Shown: positions 8,300 to 16,857 of the stretch, piece by piece
How positions within the stretch are numbered: position 1 is the stretch's first letter
Layout of the letters: each line of letters begins with the position of its first letter
Assembly: GCA_965205995.1 (NCBI GenBank)
Contig: OZ242200.1
Span: 4,340,001-4,404,000 of the forward strand
From: MPNO01 sp965205995
GTDB taxonomy: Bacteria > Pseudomonadota > Alphaproteobacteria > MPNO01
Direction of reading: 5' to 3'
Length of the DNA: 64,000 nt
Program-made: the position numbers and the translations under genes
Notes under the pieces: model-generated
Seen by the model: only the letters and a program-made list of their open reading frames with translations
Database searches by the model: none
What the model was told of the DNA's origin: nothing

Positions 8300-9321
8300 A
8301 GATCGCGCCGGCCGCGGCGGACCGCTTCCTCGCCGCCCCGCCGGAGGGCTTGCGCGCCTGCCTCGTCTACGGCCCGGATAGCGGGCTGGTGCGCGAGCGC
8401 GCGGCGGCGCTCGGCAAGCGCCATGTCGGCGATCTCGGCGATCCGTTCCGCGTGTCGTCGGTCGCGCCCGCCGCCCTCGCCGACGAGCCCGGCCTGCTCG
8501 CCGACGAGGCGGCCCAGCTCTCGCTCACCGGCGAGACCCGGCTGGTCCGCCTTGAGGGCGCGACCGATGCCGCCGCCGCGGCCTGCCAGCATTTGCTCGC
8601 CAGCGGCGAGGCGGCGGCGCTGGTCATCGTCGAGGCGGGCGAGCTCGGGCGGAGCTCCAAGCTCCGCAAGCTGTTCGAGGAGGCCGCCGCCGCCGCGGCG
8701 ATCGCCTGCTATGCCGACGACGATGCCGCCCTCGGCCGGCTGATCCGCGAGACCTTCGACGCGGCGGGGATCGCGGTCTCGCCCGACGCGGCGGCCTTCC
8801 TCACCGAACGGCTCGGAGCCGACCGCAAGGTCACCCGGTTCGAGCTCGACAAGCTGGTGCTCTATGCCCGGGACAGCCGGACGATAACGCTCGACGACGC
8901 GGCCGCGTGCTGCGGCGCGCAATCCGGCCTTACCCTCGACGAGCTCTGCGACGCGGCGGCGGCGGGACGCGGCGCGGCGGTGATCGCGGGCTGCGACACC
9001 CTGGCGGACGAGGGGGTGCATGCGGTCGCCATCCTGCGCGCGGCGCAGCGCCATTTCACCCGCCTCCAGCTCACCGCCGCCCGTATCGAGGCCGGCAGCG
9101 GCGCGGACCGGGCGGTCGGGGCGCTGCGCCCGCCGGTGTTCTTCAAGCGCGCGCCCGCTTTCCGCGAGGCGCTCCGGCTGTGGAGCGCTGCCCGCGCCGG
9201 CGAGGCGCTCGAACGCCTGGTCGCCGCCGAGGCAGCGTGCAAACGGGCCGGCGCGGTGCCCGACTCGCTCTGCGCCCAGACCCTGCTCGGTATCGCGCGG
9301 GCGGCACGCCGGGCCCGCTAG
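8296..9321 (+). CDS. holA: DNA polymerase III delta subunit
   Basis: A 341-residue delta subunit, the clamp-loader component that opens the beta sliding clamp. The N-terminus (FLAAPPEGLRACLVYGPDSG) and the segments LVRLEGATDAA, SSKLRKLFEEA, ERLGADRKVTRFELDKL and FFKRAPAFREAL match the HolA pattern, and the length is standard. It starts at the ATGA shared with the lptE stop. Downstream is a 96-base gap before the Sel1-repeat gene, so it is probably the last gene of the leuS operon. Confidence 0.92.
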   Translation: MKIAPAAADRFLAAPPEGLRACLVYGPDSGLVRERAAALGKRHVGDLGDPFRVSSVAPAALADEPGLLADEAAQLSLTGETRLVRLEGATDAAAAACQHLLASGEAAALVIVEAGELGRSSKLRKLFEEAAAAAAIACYADDDAALGRLIRETFDAAGIAVSPDAAAFLTERLGADRKVTRFELDKLVLYARDSRTITLDDAAACCGAQSGLTLDELCDAAAAGRGAAVIAGCDTLADEGVHAVAILRAAQRHFTRLQLTAARIEAGSGADRAVGALRPPVFFKRAPAFREALRLWSAARAGEALERLVAAEAACKRAGAVPDSLCAQTLLGIARAARRAR

Positions 9322-9417
9322 CCCGGAAGTCCGGGCTCGAAAGCGGCGTTTGCGCCCGCCCCGATCCGGGCTATCGTTGAGGTCGGGATCACCATCGGCG
9401 TTCGGACCATCGATGCG

Positions 9418-11487
9418 ATGCGGGGTTTGAGAGCGTTTTTCGCCGCGATTGTCGCGGCCTCGGCTCTGGCGGCGGCGCCTGCCGTCGCCGCGGATCTGAC
9501 GGTGCTGACCCGGGAGGCAGAGCGCGGCGACGCCAGGGCCCAAGCCGAGCTCGGGCTGATCTACCATTTTGGCAAGGGCGTGAAGGCGGATGCCGGACGG
9601 GCGGCCGGCTGGTACCGCAAGGCGGCGGCGCAAGGGCTCGCCACGGCCCAGACCAATCTCGGGGTGCTTTACCGCGAGGGCAAGGGCGTGGCCCGCGACG
9701 ATGCGCGCGCCGCAGCCTGGTTCCAGAAGGCGGCGGAGCAGGGGCTGGCCGCGGCCCAGAACAATCTCGGGGTGATGTATCGCCAGGGCCGGGGCGTGGA
9801 GCGGGACGATGCGCGCGCCGCCCTCTGGTTCCGCAAGGCCGCCGAGCAGGGCGATCCGCAAGGCGAGACCAATCTCGGCTACATGTACCGGGCCGGGCGC
9901 GGCGTGGCGCAGGACGACCGCCGGGCGGTCGACTGGTTCCGCCGCGGGGCGAAGCAAAGGCTGGCTGCGGCGCAGCACAATCTGGGCTTCATGTACGGCA
10001 CCGGCAGCGGCGTCGAGCGGGACGACGCCATGGCGGTCGCCTGGTACCGCAAGGCGGCGGAGCAAGGGTATCCGCGGGGCCAGAACAGCCTCGGCTTCAT
10101 GTACGCCGCCGGCCGGGGGGTCGCGCGGGACGACGCGGTCGCGGTCGCCTGGTACCGCAAGGCGGCGGGGCAGGGCCATGCGGTGGCCCGGCACAATCTC
10201 GGCACCATGTACGCCGCGGGACGGGGCGTGGCGCGCGACGATGCGCGCGCCGCCGAGTGGTTCCAGAAGGCCGCCGAGCAGGGCCTGGCGCGGGCCCAGA
10301 ACGATCTCGCGGCGCTCTACGAGCGCGGCAGGGGGGTCGCCCGCGACGACGCCGTGGCCGCCGAATGGTACCGCCGGGCGGCGGAGCAGGGCCTCGCCGT
10401 CGCCCAGGCCAGTCTCGGCGCGATGTACCTTGCCGGACGGGGCGTGGCGAGGGATCGCCGGCTCGCGGCAAGCTGGCTCGGGAAAGCCGCCGAGCAGGAG
10501 AGCGCGCGGGCGCGGAACGACCTCGGCTTTCTTTACCGGCAGGGGCTCGGTGTGGACCGGGACATCGCCCGGGCCGTCGCGCTCTTCCGCCAGGCGGCGC
10601 GGCAGGGCTTCGCGATCGCCCAGCACAATCTCGGCCGCATTTACGCGACCGGAAACGGCGTCGAGCGGGACGACGGCGAGGCCGCCCGGTGGTTCCGCAA
10701 GGCGGCCGGGCAGGGGCATGCCGGGGCGCAGAACGATCTCGGCCTCGTCCATGCCGCCGGCAGGGGGGTGGCGCGCGACGATCGCGAAGCGGTCCGCTGG
10801 TACCGCGAGGCGGCTGCCCAGGGCCTCGCGGCGGCGCAGGCCAACCTCGCCGCCCACTACGCCAACGGCAAGGGGGTGGCGCGCGACGACCGCGAGGCCG
10901 CGCGCTGGTACCGCGCGGCGGCGGAGCAAGGCGACGCGCTCGCCCAGAACAATCTCGGCGTGCTCCACGACAAGGGGCTGGGCGTGGCGGAGGACGACTC
11001 GCTTGCCGCCGCCTGGTACCGCAAGGCGGCGGCGCGGGGGCTGGCGGCGGCGCAGCACAATCTGGGCGTGATGTATCGCGACGGCAACGGCGTCGAGCGC
11101 GACGCCGGCATCGCCGTCGACTGGTTCCGCAAGGCCGCGGCGCAGGGTTTCGCCGCCGCCCGCAACGGCCTCGGCGTTATGTACGAGACGGGGGCGGGGG
11201 TGGCCGCCGATCCGGGCCGCGCCGTCGCGCTGTTCCGCGCGGCGGCCGGGCAGGGCGACGCCGAGGCGCAGTACAACCTCGCGGCGGCGTATTGCCGGGG
11301 CAGCGGCGTGAAGCGGGACGGGCCGCGCGCCTGGGCCTGGTTCGGTCTCGCCGAGGCGCGCGGATTCGCGGGCGCCGAGGCCGGCAAGGCCTGCATCGGC
11401 AAGCCGCTCACAGCGACGGAAATGGCCGAGGCGGAGGCGCTGATCCGCCGCCTCGAGGCGCGGATCCCGAGACGGGACGCGCGGTAG
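9418..11487 (+). CDS. Secreted Sel1-repeat protein with 17 units
   Basis: A 689-residue protein with a cleavable signal peptide (hydrophobic stretch to AVAADL, about residue 25) and then 17 consecutive 36-residue Sel1 repeats with the consensus GxGVxRDDxxAAxWYRKAAEQG followed by xAxAQxNLGxMY. A half unit precedes the array and a short tail with AEALIRRLEARI follows. Sel1 solenoids bind partner proteins and are common in periplasmic regulators of signalling and of interaction with hosts; the partner is unknown. The DNA has a 108-base period and the units have diverged, so it is an old expansion. The ATG follows a weak ribosome site. Confidence 0.85.
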   Translation: MRGLRAFFAAIVAASALAAAPAVAADLTVLTREAERGDARAQAELGLIYHFGKGVKADAGRAAGWYRKAAAQGLATAQTNLGVLYREGKGVARDDARAAAWFQKAAEQGLAAAQNNLGVMYRQGRGVERDDARAALWFRKAAEQGDPQGETNLGYMYRAGRGVAQDDRRAVDWFRRGAKQRLAAAQHNLGFMYGTGSGVERDDAMAVAWYRKAAEQGYPRGQNSLGFMYAAGRGVARDDAVAVAWYRKAAGQGHAVARHNLGTMYAAGRGVARDDARAAEWFQKAAEQGLARAQNDLAALYERGRGVARDDAVAAEWYRRAAEQGLAVAQASLGAMYLAGRGVARDRRLAASWLGKAAEQESARARNDLGFLYRQGLGVDRDIARAVALFRQAARQGFAIAQHNLGRIYATGNGVERDDGEAARWFRKAAGQGHAGAQNDLGLVHAAGRGVARDDREAVRWYREAAAQGLAAAQANLAAHYANGKGVARDDREAARWYRAAAEQGDALAQNNLGVLHDKGLGVAEDDSLAAAWYRKAAARGLAAAQHNLGVMYRDGNGVERDAGIAVDWFRKAAAQGFAAARNGLGVMYETGAGVAADPGRAVALFRAAAGQGDAEAQYNLAAAYCRGSGVKRDGPRAWAWFGLAEARGFAGAEAGKACIGKPLTATEMAEAEALIRRLEARIPRRDAR

Positions 11488-11495
11488 ATCGCGGT

Positions 11496-11525
11496 TTGCA
11501 CGCCTTAGGGTTGTGCTGATATCCT
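11496..11525 (+). promoter_or_regulatory. Sigma-70-like promoter for barrel gene
   Basis: TTGCAC at 11496-11501 and TATCCT at 11520-11525 are separated by 18 bases, about 34 bases before the ATG of the outer-membrane protein gene. Found by pattern only. Confidence 0.35.
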
Positions 11526-11558
11526 CTCGCACTCGTGAAGCAACGTCCGTAGGGCGAG

Positions 11559-12365
11559 ATGGGACCGACCGATTGTTCGAGACTCGCCTGTCGCGGCGCG
11601 CTGGCCGCCGTGCTGGTGCTGGGCACGGCGTTCGCGCCGGAAGCGCGCGCGCAGGACGGCAAGTTCTATGTCGGGCTGAACGTGCCGGTGATGTTCATCG
11701 ACGACACGGAATCGACGACGAGCGGGACGCAGGCGGGTCTGAACCCTTTGGCGCCCATGATGGCTGTGCCCTACAAGTCGAAGTCCAAGTCCGAGTACGA
11801 TACCGGGTTCAAGGTGGCCGGCGTGGTGGGCTATGAGCTTGGCGGGGGACTCCGTGTCGAGGGCGAGCTGTTCTTCGCCAGGGCGGAGGTCGACAAGGTG
11901 ACCTATAAGGGCGTGAACGCGGGCGGCGACCCGGTTCCCGGCCTCGGCAATGTGGACATCCCGATCACCGGCACCGCCGACCAGTTCGGCGGCTTCGCGA
12001 GTGTCTGGTACGACATCGACACCGGCAGCGAATGGATCCCCTATGTCGGCGGTGGGCTCGGCTTCATCCGGGTAGACCAGGGCGACCTGGACTACGATTC
12101 GAACGGCCTCGCGGAGGAGATCATCAGAGGCCAATTGCCCCCGGGCACAGTGCCGGACATCTCGACGGTCGACACCGTGTTCGCCTACCATTTCGGCGCC
12201 GGGGTGGGGTATCGGCTCACCGACAACGTCATCCTCCAGGCGGGCTATCGTTTCCAGGCCGCCTCGGACCTGGAGTTCGAAGGCGAAAACCCCGGCGGCT
12301 CCGTCAGGGTGGAGAGCAGCTTGCGGGCCCACCTCCTCGAGGTCGGCGTCCGCTACCGGTTCTAG
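11559..12365 (+). CDS. Outer-membrane beta-barrel protein
   Basis: A 268-residue protein with a signal peptide (LAAVLVLGTAFAPEARAQ, cleavage near 31). The mature part has alternating strands typical of an eight-stranded OmpA/OmpW-size or surface-antigen-like barrel: KFYVGLNVPVMF at the start, then TGFKVAGVVGYELGGGLRVE, WIPYVGGGLGFI, FAYHFGAGVGYRLTDNVILQ and a final HLLEVGVRYRF ending in the C-terminal Phe recognised by the BAM complex. Loops are acidic and polar. No specific function can be read. Nothing follows on this strand for more than 700 bases. Confidence 0.75.
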   Translation: MGPTDCSRLACRGALAAVLVLGTAFAPEARAQDGKFYVGLNVPVMFIDDTESTTSGTQAGLNPLAPMMAVPYKSKSKSEYDTGFKVAGVVGYELGGGLRVEGELFFARAEVDKVTYKGVNAGGDPVPGLGNVDIPITGTADQFGGFASVWYDIDTGSEWIPYVGGGLGFIRVDQGDLDYDSNGLAEEIIRGQLPPGTVPDISTVDTVFAYHFGAGVGYRLTDNVILQAGYRFQAASDLEFEGENPGGSVRVESSLRAHLLEVGVRYRF

Positions 12366-12833
12366 GTCGGCCGGCGCGGGCGGATGGCGTCGAGCGCCCC
12401 ATACGGTCCCCCGGCGCACGGCGGAGGCCCGTACAGATAGAGCTCCACCGCGGGGATCTGCCCGGCAAACCCGGTATCGCCTTCATCTCCCGGTGCACGA
12501 CGATTTTCGCCCACGCCTGTCGAAAGGCCGATTGCCGAAACGGCGCCTCAGCGACCGGCTCGTGAGCGCGTCCACGCTCTCACGCCCCCGCCGCAAACCG
12601 GGCGGGCAAGCCCGAAAGATCGATAGACAATCGGCCTGGAGGCTGGGACGCTGCCGTGGAAATGCTTCCGATGCTCGACTTCACCACACGACATCCCGGT
12701 GCATTTTGCGATGCGGCGGGTTCCCGCCTCCACCCGCTCGAGCCAGCGGTCGTGATCGAATCCGGCCCCGGAAGAGTCGATTGCCACCAAGACCGGCTTT
12801 CGGCGATGCCTCTCGACCGCCGACCAGGCGACA
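12366..12833. other. Gene-poor stretch left of the insertion sequence
   Basis: No confident gene. One possibility is a short minus-strand frame ending at 12362 that reads QIPAVELYLYGPPPCAGG near its end; it has only a GTG start and about 50 codons. Another minus-strand frame (12548-12838) begins MNVAWSAVERHRRKPVLVA but has no recognisable family. Both may be remnants of genes broken by the rearrangement that accompanied the IS256 element. Confidence 0.4.
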
Positions 12834-12915
12834 TTCATGAAGCACCTACACCGCTAATACGCGGAGCTTGCCTCCTGCGAACTTCCTTTCATGAAGCCTT
12901 GCGCTGTTAAAGCGG
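12834..12915 (+). repeat. Two imperfect direct repeats abutting the IS end
   Basis: Copy 1 (12834-12864) and copy 2 (12888-12915) both begin with the palindrome TTCATGAA followed by GC, a short spacer and a small inverted repeat with an AT-rich loop (CCGC-TAATAC-GCGG and CGCT-GTTAA-AGCG). The period is 54 bases. Copy 2 ends at the left end of the insertion sequence. They could be protein-binding sites or the IS target; nothing in the sequence decides this. Confidence 0.45.
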
Positions 12916-12962
12916 TCGTGTCCCCGGGCGTGGTGTAGGAGTTCTGGCGGCCGTTGGTAGCT

Positions 12963-13024
12963 GTGGGTAAGCAGCCCGCCGCAGCGACCGCCGCGAGTCT
13001 GGCGGCGGCGGGCTGCTTATCCAC
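12963..13024. other. 20-bp hairpin inside the IS left end
   Basis: Bases 12963-12982 and 13005-13024 are complementary at 19 of 20 positions, with a 22-base loop. The hairpin lies between the left end and the transposase start. It could block outside transcription or hide the transposase ribosome site. The outer arms read TTATCCACG and TTACCCACA in opposite directions, each one base from the DnaA-box consensus, which may be chance. Confidence 0.6.
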
Positions 13025-13093
13025 GGCGGAGGCCATCGCGGTGCCGGTTTAGGGTTGGGCTGTCAGAGTCCACCCGACCGGAGGAATACCACG

Positions 13094-14245
13094 ATGACCG
13101 CCAACCTGCTGCGTGAGATGATCGGGTTCACGGCCGAGCGTCTGATGGCGCTGGAGGTCGAGGGCCTTGCCGGCGCCGCTCACGGCGAGCGGACGCCGGA
13201 CCGGATCAACCACCGCAACGGCTACCGCGACCGGGTCTGGGAGACCCGCGCCGGCACGGTCGAGCTGAAGATCCCGAAGCTGAGGAAGGGGAGCTACTTC
13301 CCCGGCTTCCTGGAGCCGCGTCGGATGGCGGAGAAGGCGCTGACCGCGGTGATCCAGGAGGCCTACATCCAGGGCGTGTCGACCCGCTCGGTCGACGACC
13401 TGGTGCAGGCCATGGGGATGTCGGGCATCTCCAAGAGCCAGGTATCGCGGCTGTGCGGCGAGATCGACGGCAAGATCCAGGGCTTCCTTGAGCGCCCGCT
13501 GGAGGGCGAGTGGCCCTATCTCTGGCTGGATGCGACCTACCTGAAGGTGCGCGAGGCCGGGCGCATCGTCTCGGTCGCGGTGACCGTCGCCGTCGCGGTC
13601 AACGACCAGGGGCGGCGCGAGGTGCTCGGAATGGCGATCGGCGCGTCGGAGGCCGAGACCTTCTGGACCGAGTTCCTGCGCGGCCTCGCCCGCCGCGGGC
13701 TGAGCGGCGTCAAGCTGGTGATCGCCGACGACCACAAGGGGCTGAAGGCGGCCGTTACCCGGATTCTCAGCGCAACCACCCAGCGCTGCCGCGTGCACTT
13801 CATGCGCAACCTGCTCGCCCATGCCGGCAAGCAGGGCCGGCGCGTGGTGTCTGCCTTCGTCGCCACCGCCTTCGCCCAGGAGGACGCCGGGGCCGCAAGC
13901 GCGCAGTGGCGCCTGGTCGCCGACCAGCTCAGGCCCAAGGCGCCCAAGCTCGCTGCCCTCATGGACCAGGCCGAGCACGACGTCCTCGCCTACATGAGCT
14001 TCCCCAGGGAGCACCGCCAGAAGCTGCACTCGACCAACCCGATCGAGCGGCTCCATGCCGAGATCAAGCGACGCACCAACGTCGTTGGCATCTTCCCCAA
14101 CGAGGGCGCCATCACACGCCTGGTCGGCGCGATCCTCCTCGAGCAGAACGACGAATGGGCCGTCGCAAGGAGATACATGACGCTGGAATCGATCGCTCCA
14201 GTGAGCGACAATCTAACCGTCAAGCTGCCCGCCGTGGCAGCCTGA
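13094..14245 (+). CDS. IS256-family transposase
   Basis: A 383-residue DDE transposase (mutator type). The likely catalytic acidic residues are Asp146 (LDATYLKVRE), Asp212/213 (IADDHKGLKAA) and the Glu near 318 (NPIERLHAEIKRRT), with the family hallmarks NHRNGYRDR, ELKIPKLRKGSYFP and CRVHFMRNLLAH. A ribosome site (ggagga) precedes the ATG at 13094; an in-frame start 13 codons earlier lacks one. The frame is intact from end to end, so the element may still be active. Confidence 0.93.
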   Translation: MTANLLREMIGFTAERLMALEVEGLAGAAHGERTPDRINHRNGYRDRVWETRAGTVELKIPKLRKGSYFPGFLEPRRMAEKALTAVIQEAYIQGVSTRSVDDLVQAMGMSGISKSQVSRLCGEIDGKIQGFLERPLEGEWPYLWLDATYLKVREAGRIVSVAVTVAVAVNDQGRREVLGMAIGASEAETFWTEFLRGLARRGLSGVKLVIADDHKGLKAAVTRILSATTQRCRVHFMRNLLAHAGKQGRRVVSAFVATAFAQEDAGAASAQWRLVADQLRPKAPKLAALMDQAEHDVLAYMSFPREHRQKLHSTNPIERLHAEIKRRTNVVGIFPNEGAITRLVGAILLEQNDEWAVARRYMTLESIAPVSDNLTVKLPAVAA

Positions 14246-14317
14246 GCGAACCGGCCCTACCCGCCGGTTACCGCGACGAACGCCAGGCTCTTACACCACG
14301 GCTCGGGACACGATCTC

Positions 14318-14887
14318 GAAGGGGGCGGCGATCGCACCATGTTCGTGTTCGACCGCCCACGCGACGTCAAGGGGACCGCGTTTCTCGTCCACGCCCGCAA
14401 GAACTAGCCGGACGAGCAGTGGCTCTATCTTCCCGCCTTGAAACGGGTCAAGCGCATCAGCTCCTCGAAACAGTCCGGCTCCTTCATGGGCAGCGAATTC
14501 TCATACGAGGATTTGGGCACCGCCGAGGTCGAGAAATATACCCACCGGTTCCTGCGCAACGAGCCTTGCGGCGATCTCGAATGCACCGTTTCCGAGCGGA
14601 TCCCGGTCGGCCGGGATTCGGGCTACTCCCGCCAACTGGTCTGGCTCGACCGGGAGGAGCTGCGCACCATGCAGGTCCACTTCTTCGACCGCAGGAACAC
14701 CCATCTCAAGACGATGGTCGTGGAGGACTACGGGAAACACCTCGATCGCTATTGGCGGGGCGGCAGGATAACGATGACCAACCATCGCACGGGAAAGAGC
14801 ACCGTGCTGCTCTGGTCGGACTTCAAGTTCCGCACCGGCCTCGACGCCGGCGACGTCACCCGGACGGCGCTGAAGCGGGTCCGGTAA
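14318..14887 (+). pseudogene. Truncated LolA-like lipoprotein-sorting protein
   Basis: The remnant reads, in one frame, from just inside the right IS end to the stop at 14885. It matches the C-terminal two thirds of the LolA_like outer-membrane lipoprotein-sorting family: MFVFDRPRDVKGTAFLVHAR, then DEQWLYLPALKRVKRISSSK, SGSFMGSEFSYEDL, YSRQLVWLDREELRTMQVHF and LLWSDFKFRTGLD. The 5' end is replaced by the IS256 element, and an in-frame TAG at 14407-14409 interrupts the remainder. An ATG at 14438 could still give 149 residues without a signal peptide, so function is unlikely. Such proteins usually accompany RND exporters; none is here. Confidence 0.8.
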
Positions 14888-14905
14888 GGGCGCGGGTTGG
14901 CGCCG

Positions 14906-16072
14906 TCAAGCCTCCCCTCGGGCGGGAACCGCTCCGGCCTCCCAGCCCAACGGCACATGGGTTGCCGCGCGCAGCCGCTGCCGTTCGATCCAGGAATTCT
15001 TGTGGGCGAAATCGTAGAACCAGGCGCGGATACGCGGCGGCCATTTCCCCGGCCAACCGTAGATCGTGGAGATGCGCTGGGTGCGATCGGTGAGCGGCCG
15101 CTCCCGGCGTTCCCATTCCGCAAGACCCGCCGGGATGTCGTGCTGGCGGTCCAGATGAACCGCCAGCGCGAGCCCGTTCATCATCCCGCAGCCGCCGCCC
15201 TGTCCGAGATTGGGGGCCATGGCGTGCGCGGCATCGCCGATGACGGCGACCCGCCCGCTGGACCAGCGCGTCAGCTTGATGACCAGGAACGGGTCCCACC
15301 GCCCGCGGTCGCCGATCCGCGGAAACAGGCTCTCCAGATGCGGATAGGTCCGGGTCCAGAGGGCGACATCGATCGGGATGCGCTGCGCTTCCGTGTCGGT
15401 CAGGGGGCAGAGCAAGGCGAGATAGACCGCCTCGTCCGAGACCGGCGTGTAGAGTAGCCGCCGCCGGCCCGACCAGTACTCGATATAGGTCTGGGCCTCC
15501 GGGTTTCGGCGTTCCTCCCCGGTGCGCGGGATCAGGAGGCGTATCGCGCCGTCCGGCAGTTGCCTGAGCGACCGCATCAGGCCCAGCGAGTCCCGGGTCG
15601 GCGAGCCGACCCCATCGGCGCCGATCACGAGATCCGCCTTGTGGCGCCGGCCGTTGGCGAGAACCAGCACCCCGTCCGGCTCGGCGCCCGCAACTTCCGA
15701 CCCGGTCACGATTTCGGCGCCGGCCTTCGTCGCCGCCGCCGCCAGCGCATCGATGCAATTCTGGCGGACGATCGAGAACATCCGCATCGGCCCGCCCGCC
15801 GGCCATTCGATGCGGGCGACGGTGTTGTTCTCATCGTCGCGCATCTCCCGCGCGCGGCCGGGAAAGGCGCCCCGGACCGCTTGCTCGTAGGCGTCCACCG
15901 CCTCGAACACCTTCAACCCGTTCTCGTAGATGTAGATCCCGGCGCCGGCGGTGCGCAGGCGGTCCCCGGCCTCGTGGACGCGGACGCTCCAGCCGCGTTG
16001 GGCGAGGGCCGCGGCGGCGGTCAGCCCGGCAAACCCGGCGCCCGCGATTTCGACATGTCGCCTCGCCGGCAT
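14906..16072 (-). CDS. FAD-dependent aromatic monooxygenase
   Basis: A 388-residue group A flavin monooxygenase, like salicylate or 3-hydroxybenzoate hydroxylases, which add one oxygen to an aromatic ring using NAD(P)H. It has the N-terminal FAD-binding GAGFAG at residues 11-16, the DG motif (VIGADGVGSPTRDSL) and the GDAAHAMAPNLGQGG motif that contacts the FAD ribityl chain. The substrate cannot be read. It is the last gene of a minus-strand run with a dienelactone hydrolase and a 2-oxoglutarate oxygenase, a setting that suggests catabolism of an aromatic or cyclic compound. Confidence 0.82.
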   Translation of the reverse strand: MPARRHVEIAGAGFAGLTAAAALAQRGWSVRVHEAGDRLRTAGAGIYIYENGLKVFEAVDAYEQAVRGAFPGRAREMRDDENNTVARIEWPAGGPMRMFSIVRQNCIDALAAAATKAGAEIVTGSEVAGAEPDGVLVLANGRRHKADLVIGADGVGSPTRDSLGLMRSLRQLPDGAIRLLIPRTGEERRNPEAQTYIEYWSGRRRLLYTPVSDEAVYLALLCPLTDTEAQRIPIDVALWTRTYPHLESLFPRIGDRGRWDPFLVIKLTRWSSGRVAVIGDAAHAMAPNLGQGGGCGMMNGLALAVHLDRQHDIPAGLAEWERRERPLTDRTQRISTIYGWPGKWPPRIRAWFYDFAHKNSWIERQRLRAATHVPLGWEAGAVPARGEA

Positions 16073-16139
16073 CGGTCGGACCGGGGTCTACCTGGTGCTC
16101 TGGGTGGAGAACGGCGTCCGGGCTCAATTCCGCACAGGG

Positions 16140-16847
16140 CTAGACGACCGGTGCGAGGGTCCGCTTGAAGAAGGCGAGCAGCTTTTCCTGAGCGTCCCCG
16201 GACTGCTCTTCCCGGTAGTTGGGGCCGAGGAAATTCTGGAACGCGTGGCCGGCGCCGTCATAGGCGTGGAAGACGTGATCGATGCCGTGCCCGGTCAGCT
16301 CGGCACCGATCTTCGCGACATCCTCCGGCGAGGGGTTCTCGTCCTCGTTGCCGAAGAAGCCGATGACCGGGCAGTCGATGTGACCGGCGCGGGTGATCGG
16401 CGCCGGGTTCCCCTCGCCCCAGGGCTTGAAGATGTTGCCGCCGTAGAAGATGCCGCAGGCCGTGAAAGCGCTGTTGGTCGAGGCGCCGAGAAACGCACAG
16501 CGCCCGCCCATGCAGTGGCCGACAATCCCCAGCGCGCCGTCGCGGTGGTCGGCGCGGCCTCCGATATAGTCGGCGGCCGCGGCGATGTCTGCGATCAACT
16601 CGGCATCGTTCAGCGCCGCCATGGATTGGCCCGTGTCCTCGCCCTTCGGGCGCCGGTGGTAGAACAGCGGCGCCGCGGCGATATAGCCGGCGGCCGCCAG
16701 GCCGTCGACGAATTTCCGGGTGAAGTCGTCCAGCGCCCCCCGGTGATGCGTGACCACCACGCCGGGATGCGGGCCCGGCGCCGCCGGTGCGTTCACATAG
16801 ACCGGCATCGAGCCGCCGCCGACGGACAGAAATTCGGTTTGCGCCAT
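16140..16847 (-). CDS. Dienelactone hydrolase family protein
   Basis: A 235-residue alpha/beta hydrolase of the dienelactone hydrolase family. The nucleophile is Cys112 in GHCMGG, the acid is in the FFGNEDENP loop near 168, and the base is His201 in GAGHAF, the Cys-Asp-His triad of the family. The start at 16847 is set by a good ribosome site (taggaggcactt). It lies 10 bases downstream of the 2-oxoglutarate oxygenase gene and is probably cotranscribed. The substrate is unknown; ring-fission lactones are the classical ones. A second, distinct paralogue is at 24591-25265. Confidence 0.85.
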   Translation of the reverse strand: MAQTEFLSVGGGSMPVYVNAPAAPGPHPGVVVTHHRGALDDFTRKFVDGLAAAGYIAAAPLFYHRRPKGEDTGQSMAALNDAELIADIAAAADYIGGRADHRDGALGIVGHCMGGRCAFLGASTNSAFTACGIFYGGNIFKPWGEGNPAPITRAGHIDCPVIGFFGNEDENPSPEDVAKIGAELTGHGIDHVFHAYDGAGHAFQNFLGPNYREEQSGDAQEKLLAFFKRTLAPVV

Positions 16848-16857
16848 CAAGTGCCTC

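Larger units (their letters stand above)
12914..14315 (+). mobile_element. IS256-family insertion sequence, 1402 bp
   Basis: The ends form 28-bp imperfect inverted repeats, 12914-12941 and 14288-14315, matching at 23 of 28 positions by hand alignment (shared cores TCGTGTCCC and CGTGGTGTA). The single gene inside is an intact IS256-type transposase. Length and end structure fit the family. The 8-base flanks (gttaaagc on the left, tcgaaggg on the right) do not match, so no target duplication is visible. The right end cuts into a LolA-like pseudogene. Confidence 0.85.

Noticed and set aside
8194..11532. A minus-strand open frame of more than 1100 codons opposite holA and the Sel1-repeat gene
   Set aside because: Antisense of the 108-base repeats gives a repetitive false protein; the plus-strand product has a signal peptide and conserved Sel1 units.
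12656..12910. Plus-strand frame of 84 codons left of the IS
   Set aside because: No ribosome site and no family, and it runs through the direct repeats. The opposite strand is equally open.
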